Shown here in pieces: positions 30,882 to 39,032 of a stretch of 64,000 bases of DNA. The position numbers were made by a program, and so were the translations under genes. The notes beneath the pieces are model-generated. The model searched no databases, was not told where the DNA came from, and saw only the letters and a program-made list of their open reading frames with translations. The stretch comes from Parietichytrium sp. I65-24A (lineage: Eukaryota > Sar > Bigyra > Thraustochytrida > Thraustochytriidae): the NCBI GenBank assembly GCA_012862575.1, contig BLSF01000024.1, positions 250,843-314,842 of the forward strand. The letters are read 5' to 3'. Positions within the stretch are counted from its first letter, which is position 1; every line of letters begins with the position of its first letter.

Positions 30882-33800
30882 TTAATTCTCTTGGCCGAGG
30901 TAGTACATCTCCAAAATATTGGAGTGCTCTTTCAAGAACGACGCGAGTTTGGACTGGATGTTGAGCTTCGTGGTCCCCTTTAATTGCGCACCACATGGTC
31001 CCACAAGCTCTCCCTTTCTGCGAATCGCATCCAGCTTGTCCTCTCCACCATCATCGGACGTCAAGTACAGCTTTTGTAGAGAGTCAAGAACCTCTTTGAG
31101 CTCTGGGGTCTCGCCGCCTTCGACCCCACGGGACAATTGCGATCGTAGCACGCGGCAGAACTCACCGAATTGGTCGTGGTAGAGCGCTGCAGCCCAATCG
31201 CGGGAAAGGAACTCCAATATATCGTCAACTTCGCCGCTCTCAACTTGGCGCTCGATATCGTTGAGGAATGACACGTGAATTCCCACCAGCTCCTCGACTG
31301 GCACAATCCGGTTCTTCCAAGTGTTTATTTTCACAGTGTAGTCGCCTTGACGGCCACCGGACTTCTCCTCTGTTTGCTTTTCTTCTGCGTCCTTGCCTTC
31401 CTTGGCACGCTCCAACTCCTTTATCCTGGCCTCGAAATATCGGTCGGATACAGCGTAGGATATGGCTCCCACATGATCAAATTTGTCCAGCTGAATTTTA
31501 CAGAATCCTCCATCTGAAGAAGTCTCTAGGACTTTGGAGGAGTCTTTCACATCCCACCCAGGTCTGCAAGCATGAAAATATCGCAGAGACCCTGGAAGGT
31601 CCACGAACTCTGCGTACAATTTTGGCATGGAGAATTTCCCAGGGTTGAGCTCTTCCCGGCTCCCACGAAGCATCTTTTCGTACTGCAAATAAGGGTCTAC
31701 TTGTGAGAGCAGGCTGGAAGACACAGCGACACCAACCTCCCGGCTGCTAAAGTGCTCGATTGTGTGCTTTACTCTGTATCTGCGAGAGAACTTGGTGATC
31801 GTCCCTGCCCCGAATATTCTCGGGTCCGCAGTAGCAAAGCTGGCGTCTACTACCAGGCGCCCATCGTACACCAGCCCAGTATCGTTGATTGACGCAAAAA
31901 TGTCCTGATCCACATTCTTCTCGGCAGCGCAAACAAGCAAGCCGCATTGTATCTCGTGGAACAAATTTTGGCCTGATGTAGCGTTTGTGTCGTTGCTCGA
32001 AAGTTTGCCCTTGACATGGGTTGTCAACGACTCAGCTTTGGATTCCAACAGCTCACTCTGAAGCTCCCGTTTCTTTCCAGTTGCGCTGACCACACCTCCA
32101 TTCATGGTTGCAGCAAATCCTTTCACGTCGCCATCGCCTTGGATTTTCAGGAATGAGACCCCGGAAATGCGTCCTTTGTCGTCGATCTGCTGGATTCCTG
32201 CAATCTTCATGTTATGAAGCACAGTGACGTTCTTTTCTGCAAAGTGCGCTTTAATTGCGCTGCAAGCCCAAGTATCGCCTCGGAATTCGCGCTGCCAGTC
32301 ATCAGGGCCACCTGGATGAACCATTGTAATATATTTCCCAGGCTTTCCCAGACTGAGCAATGCATCGACTGCGCTGAACGCTTCCAGCGTTGATCCGTAT
32401 ATCACTGCTCTCTCTTTGGATGCCGCGTGTTTGAGCTGGATCATCCTCCGCATCGTCGCCGCTGCTATGGGGTCGCCCGAAATGGCGAACACGCTCTCGG
32501 CAAGGGGCTTGCAGTCTCGAAGGTCTTCAATCTTTATGTTGCACTCTCCTGGGAGAGTGATATCTTGGAGCCCGGTGCCAATGACGAGGTAGTCGTACTC
32601 AATGAGGGATCCGTCAGACAAAACCACTGTCTGCGCCTCGCGCTCCAGGTACACCATGCGGTCCTCGATCACGGTGACGCGACTGCTTAAGGCGAGTCTA
32701 GCCAGCAAACTCGAGTCAAAGGCGCACGGCGCAGCTGTACCCTGTGTGCACAGATTTCGCACTCCGTCGTATTTCTCGCTCGCGAGGCCACCCGGTGTTA
32801 TCAGAACAATCTTGGGCAACTGGCAATGGTTTACCAAGAGCAGTTCCTCAAGAACTGTGAGCGAGGTTTCCGAGGCGCCCACGACGACGATACGCGCGTT
32901 CAAGGCAACCCTGGTTTCCGAAAGGGACGCCTTTGTGAGTGTAAAGAGAGCAAATCTAGAGTACTTGTCGCGGGGTTCGTCTAGGTGCCTTTTGCGATTG
33001 AGTCTGTGAAGGTGTGCAATACGTCTTGGACGGACTTGCACCATCTGCTCCACCACCGCCTGAGGCGGCGTGCAGCCTGGGAACAAGTGGTAGTGCAGGA
33101 CCTGCAAGTCCGTCAAGCGCATGACACCTCGCAGAACCTGTCGCGAGAACTGCACGAAAATTGGGATAAGGACGATATGCTCCAGCCGCCCATGTCGAAG
33201 AGCGCCAAGCTCTGAAGCGTCGTGCGGAAGTCCGGACACGTTCCTGAGATCAAAGAGCTGGTCCAACCTATTTAGCTCTTTTGTTTCCCCTTCTTCGCTC
33301 TCACTAGTGGCCAGCAAAATTAGACCAACGATTTGGTCCAGAATGCACACTGCTATAACACTTTTCTCAGTGTCATTGCCCAAGCCCTCCTCGATGGCTG
33401 TCAAAACTTCTTGCTCGTTTTCCAGTCCGTTTAGCAGCTCTCTAAAACCGTTGGAATCCTCCGGTGTTGCCCTACGAACGTGGAGTTGGCTGCCGCCCAC
33501 CCATGACGGAATTGCGCGGCGGTCCGGGCGGCCCGACTTGGATTCTGCCTCGGTCTCTTTGCTCTCGTCAGCGCAGTCACTCTCGCCAAGCGGCAAGGCG
33601 TATGCTGCCTTGATCGCACGAACGGAGTCACGGTGGATCATGTATAGCGCATGTGAGAGATTTGAGCCTATCTGGACCGGTACATTGAAGAAGTAAGGGA
33701 GAAGAGCAGACTCATACAGCTCATTTGGCAGAGTCATCACGCAATAGTCCTTGTCTGGAAAGCACTCAAATGCGGCTTCCAGGAGGTCCCTCGTCCGCGA

Positions 33801-34721
33801 TTTAAATTCTTGGTCGACGCAGAAAAGTGTCACCGCGAATGCGTTAAAGGCGCTTTCGTCGAGCTCGCTCGCCTTGCCTTCACCAGTGGAACTGTACGAA
33901 GCTTTAATGAGATTGTCGTAAGGGTCAAGCTGGAACGAGTTCTGCAGGACCTCCAAGTCTATCTCCGTGGAAAGGCACAGCATACCTACCGCAGTTCCGT
34001 CAACATCAGCTACCACCGCTCTATTCCTTTCGTCCTGACATTCGATGAGCTCGGCCAGAAAGTACTCGCCGTAGATCTTAGAGAGCACCTCACTCTGACT
34101 GTCAAATATTTTCACGAGGTCGTCGTAATCCTCAACTTTTGCCTGTCGTGCGATCAGGGACGGGCTATACGCGATTCGTTGCAAAGACCACTTTTTCATT
34201 TTCGAATCTTCTTCACCCTCGATGGAAAAAGTTCCATCCTCTGTGAAGCCTCCCTCCGATAGTAGTGACTTGAGATGGCTCAGTGATGTGGTAAAGGCGA
34301 CAACAAAGTCAATATCGGGAGCTGTGGCAAAAAGTGTTTTGAAAATGAACTCAGTGACCTCCTGTCGGAGATCTTCTCTTGCAGCGATCGAGGTCAAGAA
34401 CATGGTGTTGGCTGCGGATGCCCCCACCAGCCTTGAGGTGCTTGTGCCGAAGAGAAACTCTTCCGTGTTGCCAAATCCCAACCGGGGCAGGTCATCGAAT
34501 GATGCAAATCCAACTACGCCGCCGTCTTCTTGCATTACAGACACACACAGAAACGACTTTAGCAGGATGTCACTCTTCAGCCTCGCCGCCACCAGCGACG
34601 TTTGCACGTCAGCGATCGCATTCGTATCTCGCGGAAAGAAATCCTTCACCGTATCGCCAAAGAGAGCGGCTGCTTGCGCCAGGTCCGACGCCTCGCTTCG
34701 TTTTATCGAAAGCCCGACCAT
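30882..34721 (-). CDS. CFAP61: cilia- and flagella-associated protein 61
   Basis: 1279 residues, close to the ~1240 of the animal protein. CFAP61 is part of the calmodulin- and spoke-associated complex at the base of axonemal radial spokes. The N-terminal ~370 residues contain two GNAT-like segments (for example GGVVGFASFDDLPRLG and GTAVGMLCLSTEIDL), as in the CFAP61 N-terminal domain. The middle has a Rossmann-type segment (ARIVVVGASETSLTVLEELL) and later a pyridine-nucleotide-disulfide-oxidoreductase-like part (VIGTGLQDITLPGE). The C-terminal ~250 residues are helical. The gene is intronless over 3.8 kb. Its presence implies that this organism builds motile flagella at some stage. Start ATG 34721 follows a CT-rich leader. 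Confidence 0.9.
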   Translation of the reverse strand: MVGLSIKRSEASDLAQAAALFGDTVKDFFPRDTNAIADVQTSLVAARLKSDILLKSFLCVSVMQEDGGVVGFASFDDLPRLGFGNTEEFLFGTSTSRLVGASAANTMFLTSIAAREDLRQEVTEFIFKTLFATAPDIDFVVAFTTSLSHLKSLLSEGGFTEDGTFSIEGEEDSKMKKWSLQRIAYSPSLIARQAKVEDYDDLVKIFDSQSEVLSKIYGEYFLAELIECQDERNRAVVADVDGTAVGMLCLSTEIDLEVLQNSFQLDPYDNLIKASYSSTGEGKASELDESAFNAFAVTLFCVDQEFKSRTRDLLEAAFECFPDKDYCVMTLPNELYESALLPYFFNVPVQIGSNLSHALYMIHRDSVRAIKAAYALPLGESDCADESKETEAESKSGRPDRRAIPSWVGGSQLHVRRATPEDSNGFRELLNGLENEQEVLTAIEEGLGNDTEKSVIAVCILDQIVGLILLATSESEEGETKELNRLDQLFDLRNVSGLPHDASELGALRHGRLEHIVLIPIFVQFSRQVLRGVMRLTDLQVLHYHLFPGCTPPQAVVEQMVQVRPRRIAHLHRLNRKRHLDEPRDKYSRFALFTLTKASLSETRVALNARIVVVGASETSLTVLEELLLVNHCQLPKIVLITPGGLASEKYDGVRNLCTQGTAAPCAFDSSLLARLALSSRVTVIEDRMVYLEREAQTVVLSDGSLIEYDYLVIGTGLQDITLPGECNIKIEDLRDCKPLAESVFAISGDPIAAATMRRMIQLKHAASKERAVIYGSTLEAFSAVDALLSLGKPGKYITMVHPGGPDDWQREFRGDTWACSAIKAHFAEKNVTVLHNMKIAGIQQIDDKGRISGVSFLKIQGDGDVKGFAATMNGGVVSATGKKRELQSELLESKAESLTTHVKGKLSSNDTNATSGQNLFHEIQCGLLVCAAEKNVDQDIFASINDTGLVYDGRLVVDASFATADPRIFGAGTITKFSRRYRVKHTIEHFSSREVGVAVSSSLLSQVDPYLQYEKMLRGSREELNPGKFSMPKLYAEFVDLPGSLRYFHACRPGWDVKDSSKVLETSSDGGFCKIQLDKFDHVGAISYAVSDRYFEARIKELERAKEGKDAEEKQTEEKSGGRQGDYTVKINTWKNRIVPVEELVGIHVSFLNDIERQVESGEVDDILEFLSRDWAAALYHDQFGEFCRVLRSQLSRGVEGGETPELKEVLDSLQKLYLTSDDGGEDKLDAIRRKGELVGPCGAQLKGTTKLNIQSKLASFLKEHSNILEMYYLGQEN

Positions 34722-35189
34722 TCTCTCTCTCTCCTGCTCGTGCTTCCGTGCTTCCGCTCTCCTTCAAAATGTGCCCCTCGCCTGCCCATGCATTCACCGA
34801 GAACTTACGCGCCCGTCTCCTCGCTTCCTCGCATTCCTCGCTCTCTCGCGCGTCTACTAAGTCTACTATCTGCATCTATCAGCGCACACGCACTGATCGA
34901 ATAATAATTCATACTCCCTACGCGACTACTTATTCGCCGCACTAAGCCCGGCCAACGTCAAACGGTCATCTCGCCTTGTTCGTCGTAGCACATCGTAATA
35001 CATCGTAGCACATCTTGGCATAATAGAGTTTCTCCACTGGACCGGGACGTATTGAAGCCGTCTTCGTTACTTGAATGTGACGATCGTCCAGAGGAGTGGT
35101 GAGTCACGGAGGGGGTAGAGTTGAGGCTTGCTGGGGTATTTGTTTGTGGGAGCGCATTGGGAGCGGAACGGGAGACGAATAGGTCTTGC
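34722..35189. other. divergent intergenic region (CFAP61 / zinc-finger protein)
   Basis: 468 bp. A CT run abuts the CFAP61 start. ACATCGTA repeats near 34989-35012. No gene supported. Confidence 0.5.
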
Positions 35190-35876
35190 ATGTACTGTGC
35201 GAGAGAGAATGAGAGAGATGGGATTGGAAATTGGGGATGGCGCTGGGAGAGGTGGGATGGAGACCACAGACTCGAAATGCAGGACAGGATGCTCGATTCC
35301 ATGGCTTGTGGGAACCCGCGAACCTCGGGCTGCTCGAGTTGGATGGATGATGAAGATGGTTGTTTGGGTTCTGACGGCTCTGAAATTGCACTGCTTGATG
35401 ATTTGTGGTTCCTTGGCAGCGATGATGGCTCAGAGATGTCCTTGGATGATTTACAGCCTCCGGAGGCCGAGCAGAGTCCGGCACCAAAGTTTCCGAAAAG
35501 GAGACGAGTTCTTCAAATGTGCTTGGTGAAGAATTGCACTAAACTCGCGCGAGGGCGAAGGAAATTGTGCATTCGTCATGGAGGTGGACCCAGGTGCAGT
35601 ATCTCTGGTTGCTTAAACGGGGCCGAATCACGTTCCAGTCGCGCCGCCTTGCTTTGCAAAACTCATGGTGGTGGCCAGAGATGCCTTGTCCCTGGATGCA
35701 CCAGAGCGTCGAGAGGTGGGTATGAGCACTGCATTCGGCACGGCGGTGGCCCTCGATGCGCAATCGCAGGCTGCCAAACTGCAGCGGTTCACTCTGGGGC
35801 ACGTCTTTGTAATTACCATCGCACCAACCCGCTCAGAGAGCCCAAAACAGGCAAAAAAGAGCTCAAGGCGAGTTAG
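35190..35876 (+). CDS. WRKY19-type zinc-finger repeat protein
   Basis: 228 residues from ATG 35190 (the frame opens earlier at TTG). The N-terminal ~110 residues are Trp/Asp-rich and then acidic. Residues ~110-215 contain four tandem Cys/His modules of the WRKY19-like type: CxxxxC...CxxHGGGxRC, with HGGG/THGGG linkers at each junction and CxxSGC, CxxPGC or CxxAGC openings. These modules are abundant in oomycetes and other stramenopiles and also occur in plant WRKY19-like proteins; they probably bind DNA or mediate protein contacts. A basic KRRR stretch before the first module could be a nuclear signal. No WRKY domain is present. An ATG further in (near the MQDRM segment) is an alternative start. 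Confidence 0.82.
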   Translation: MYCARENERDGIGNWGWRWERWDGDHRLEMQDRMLDSMACGNPRTSGCSSWMDDEDGCLGSDGSEIALLDDLWFLGSDDGSEMSLDDLQPPEAEQSPAPKFPKRRRVLQMCLVKNCTKLARGRRKLCIRHGGGPRCSISGCLNGAESRSSRAALLCKTHGGGQRCLVPGCTRASRGGYEHCIRHGGGPRCAIAGCQTAAVHSGARLCNYHRTNPLREPKTGKKELKAS

Positions 35877-36648
35877 CCAGTTCTTCAGAGCCATCGCCGG
35901 CGCAGCAATGCCACATGTCGCCCAAACAACTGCTTCATCGTTAAGGCCGGCACGGACGCACGAATCTTCAAGTCGTGTGGGCAACATGCGCAAATTCCGT
36001 GCAAAACCCATCACGATGGCAGTCTTCGTCTGCTTCATGAAAAAGACTCGCATCGACCGTATCTCCTCCGACGCAAAACGCACGTGTCTCGAAACACGTC
36101 GATGCGCGCCCATTTGGTCATTCAATTTGCACCGACGATGCAACTACTCTCCAACTTCTCCACTGTAAACTCTCAAATACTTTTAACCCCAAAGCAGACT
36201 CTCCATTCCAGTCCTTCATTCGTTTGAACAAAGCTCATGCATGACACATTTGCATGCCTGTCAGATCCTGTCAGTCACTGATAGTCTCTGTACAAAGAGA
36301 ATACTTCCGAACGAACTAACGAACAGACGAACGCTTCCCCGCCCCATTTTCCCGCGGAACGCTTTCTGCCCCGCTTCGCTGGGATTCCTCGCACGGTTGC
36401 CACGCTAATCCATGTTACGCCATCTTCTTATCTCCTTTCTCTCTCAGTGCAGAGCAACAGAGCAACAGAGCAACAGAGCAACAAAGCTGGCAACGAGCTG
36501 CCTTCCTTGCTTGGTTTCCCTAGCACAGCAGAGAGAGTCCGCGCACAGAGGGACGCGTTTCGCTGGGACACGTGGGACGCGTGGGACACGTGGGACGAAG
36601 AAAGAAGCGGAAAGGGCAAGGGTGCCTGTGGAGAGCAGGGGTGGAAAG
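35877..36648. other. intergenic region upstream of Rpt4
   Basis: 772 bp. Frames remain open on both strands to about 36150. In the zinc-finger frame past its stop there are scattered Cys/His pairs, but no convincing extra exon. Tandem GAGCAACA (36452-36484) and CGTGGGACA units (36564-36597) precede Rpt4. Confidence 0.45.
36452..36484. repeat. (GAGCAACA)4 tandem repeat
   Basis: Four near-perfect 8-bp units upstream of the Rpt4 start. Confidence 0.85.
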
Positions 36649-37922
36649 ATGGTGTCCGCGGACGATGAGGAGCGCAGGAAGGTGCTCGACGAGTACAGGA
36701 AGGTGCTGCTTCGCCACCGCGAAGTGGAGGCAAAGGTGAAGGGTCTGCGCATGTCGCTGCGGGACCTGAACAAGGACTACCAGAAGACCGAGGACGACCT
36801 GAAGGCGCTACAGAGCGTCGGGCAGATTATTGGCGAGGTTCTGAAACAGCTGGAGGACGAACGGTACATAGTGAAGGCGTCCAGTGGCCCACGGTACGTG
36901 GTGGGAGTGCGTAAAAAGGTCGACAAGGTCAAGCTTGTGGCTGGTGTGCGCGTGTCGCTGGACATGACGACACTCACAATCATGCGGATTCTCCCGCGTG
37001 AAGTGGACCCCACCGTGTACAATATGCTCAACGAGGACCCTGGCAAGCTGACATACGCCGAAGTTGGCGGGCTGGGCGAGGAGATCAGGCAGCTGCGCGA
37101 GACCATCGAGTTGCCGCTGACAAATCCAGAGCTCTTCTTCAGGGTTGGCATTAAGCCGCCAAAGGGAGTGCTCTTGTACGGACCTCCTGGAACTGGTAAA
37201 ACACTGCTGGCGAGAGCCTTGGCGTGCAATCTGAACGCGACGTTCTTAAAGGTCGTGGCAAGTGCGATTGTGGACAAGTACATTGGGGAGAGTGCGCGAT
37301 TGATTCGTGAAATGTTTGGGTTTGCGCGCGATCACGAACCAACCGTCATTTTCATGGATGAGGTCGATGCGATTGGAGGAAAGCGTTTCTCGGAAGGAAC
37401 CTCCGCAGATCGTGAGATTCAGCGGACACTGATGGAACTGCTCAACCAGCTTGATGGATTCGACTCTCTCGGTCGTGTCAAGATCGTAATGGCCACAAAT
37501 CGCCCTGATATTCTAGACCCCGCCCTCCTGCGTCCTGGTCGCTTGGACCGAAAGATTGAAATTCCGCTTCCCAACGAACAGTCTCGCATTGAGATCATGA
37601 AGATTCATGCCGGTCCGCTCGCCAAGAAAGGAGATATTGACTACGAATCTGTCATCAAAATTGCAGAGGACTTTGTAAGTTTGACGAGGTGTAATCCTCT
37701 TTTTGCCGTGAGATTTGTTATGATTTGTTTTGCTGACGCAGGCTGTGATTGTTTGTCATACAACAGAATGGAGCAGATTTGCGAAACGTGTGCACAGAAG
37801 CAGGACTCTTTGCGATTCGCGGCGACCGCGAGTACATTATCGAAGAGGATTTTATGAAGGCAGTTCGCAAGATTGCGGAGATCAAGAAACTGGAGAGCAA
37901 GCTAGATTACTCCAAGGTCTAA
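36649..37922 (+). CDS. RPT4: 26S proteasome regulatory ATPase Rpt4, one intron
   Basis: Exons 36649-37674 and 37767-37922, separated by a 92-bp intron (donor GTAAGT at 37675, acceptor CAACAG ending 37766). Splicing gives [18 protein letters not shown] and a 393-residue protein ending SKLDYSKV; without it the C-terminus is nonsense. Rpt4 (PSMC6) is one of six AAA+ subunits in the base of the 19S particle that unfold ubiquitinated substrates. Seen: N-terminal coiled coil (~5-65), OB-type domain, Walker A GPPGTGKT, Walker B FMDEVDA, and the arginine-finger region [18 protein letters not shown]. The frame upstream of 36649 is open but is repeat-derived. Closest to Rpt4 among the six Rpts by its N-terminus and C-terminus. 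Confidence 0.96.
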
Positions 37923-38817
37923 CCAAGTACATGTTTTTAAAAAGAGAAAGAATATACATTTCATATATTGGTGCTCTCATTGTTTGATGTCAGTTGGTCT
38001 GCTCTTACCACGGTTGTTCAGTACCGGAAATCGGGATACAAGGAGGGTCGGGGATGTATGTATAGGCTGTGGTTCGAGAGCAGCATTGGAACGAATCCGC
38101 GCACGTTAATCTCTCCAGCCACGCTCATTCATCTCACTTGCACACGAACCGTTCACACCCCAAAGCCCGGGAACTCAATCTCGCTCATTTCTGACACAAA
38201 ACTGACGTTATCTCACAAGTCCAACAGCCAGTTCCCAACAACAGGCCTGCAAAACTCTGTCAGCACCACGCACTAGGTTTGATTTTAACTTTGAAAACTT
38301 GGAAATCTGACATGCGAGTCCGAGTTCCAAGTTCTGGTCGTAACTGAGTACCGGTAGTACCGGTAAACGCAACTCAAGCCTGAGCTCCTAGACTAGCTTG
38401 TAACTTCAATTATGGCTTTACTAATACTCCCATCTTTCCACACTGTGTAGCGATGCTACCGCTGCTCACTATCTCTGCTATAGTAGCTCGAGCTAGGGAT
38501 GTGTAGACTCTCTGCAAAGTGCCAGTGCTAGTACTTCGATAAGATCACCTAAAGCACTTGATCATGATTTGCTAAGTGTGAACGTGCTAATAAGTCAGAT
38601 AGCCTATCTAATAGAACTCTCACTGTCAGCACACATTCCTAGTGGCGCATAGTTGAAAAGCTGAGTCACTTGGTCTTTTTGTCTCTCACTAAGTACTTCT
38701 CTCTCTCTTCTCTCTCTTTCAAGTTGAGCTGGAAAAAGAAAGCGAGTAGCACTTCACTTCACTTCCGTACGCCCGTCCTCGCATCCGTCCTCGCAAGTGT
38801 GCTCGCATACAAGGAGC

Positions 38818-38860
38818 AAGGGAACAAGGGAACAAGGGAACAAGGGAACAAGGGAACAAA
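38818..38860. repeat. (GGGAACAA)5 tandem repeat
   Basis: Five units of an 8-bp repeat, about 175-215 bp upstream of the MABP gene start. Confidence 0.9.
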
Positions 38861-38964
38861 GAACTTAAGCGGGAGCAGAAGCAGAAGCAGAAGCAGGAAG
38901 GCCTCGGCGATCGCTGACAGCTGGCTCCTAGAGCACTGCTCCGTTGCACACGAGGAGGAAAGCG

Positions 38965-39027
38965 TCCTCGGTCCTCGGTCCTCGGTTCTCGGTCCTCGGT
39001 TCTCGGTCCTCGGTTCTCGGTCCTTGG
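38965..39027. repeat. nine 7-bp units TCCTCGG/TTCTCGG
   Basis: Nine tandem 7-bp units, alternating TCCTCGG and TTCTCGG in the second part, ending 5 bp before the MABP gene ATG. Confidence 0.92.
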
Positions 39028-39032
39028 TTGCG

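Larger units (their letters stand above)
37923..39032. other. intergenic region between Rpt4 and the MABP gene
   Basis: 1110 bp. GAGTACCGGTAGTACCGGTA at 38347-38366. AT-rich centre without open frames. The last ~220 bp are three stacked tandem repeats leading to the next start codon. Confidence 0.55.

Noticed and set aside
35628-36168. Open frames on both strands after the zinc-finger gene
   Set aside because: No domain on either strand; Cys/His pairs past the stop in the zinc-finger frame lack HGGG linkers.
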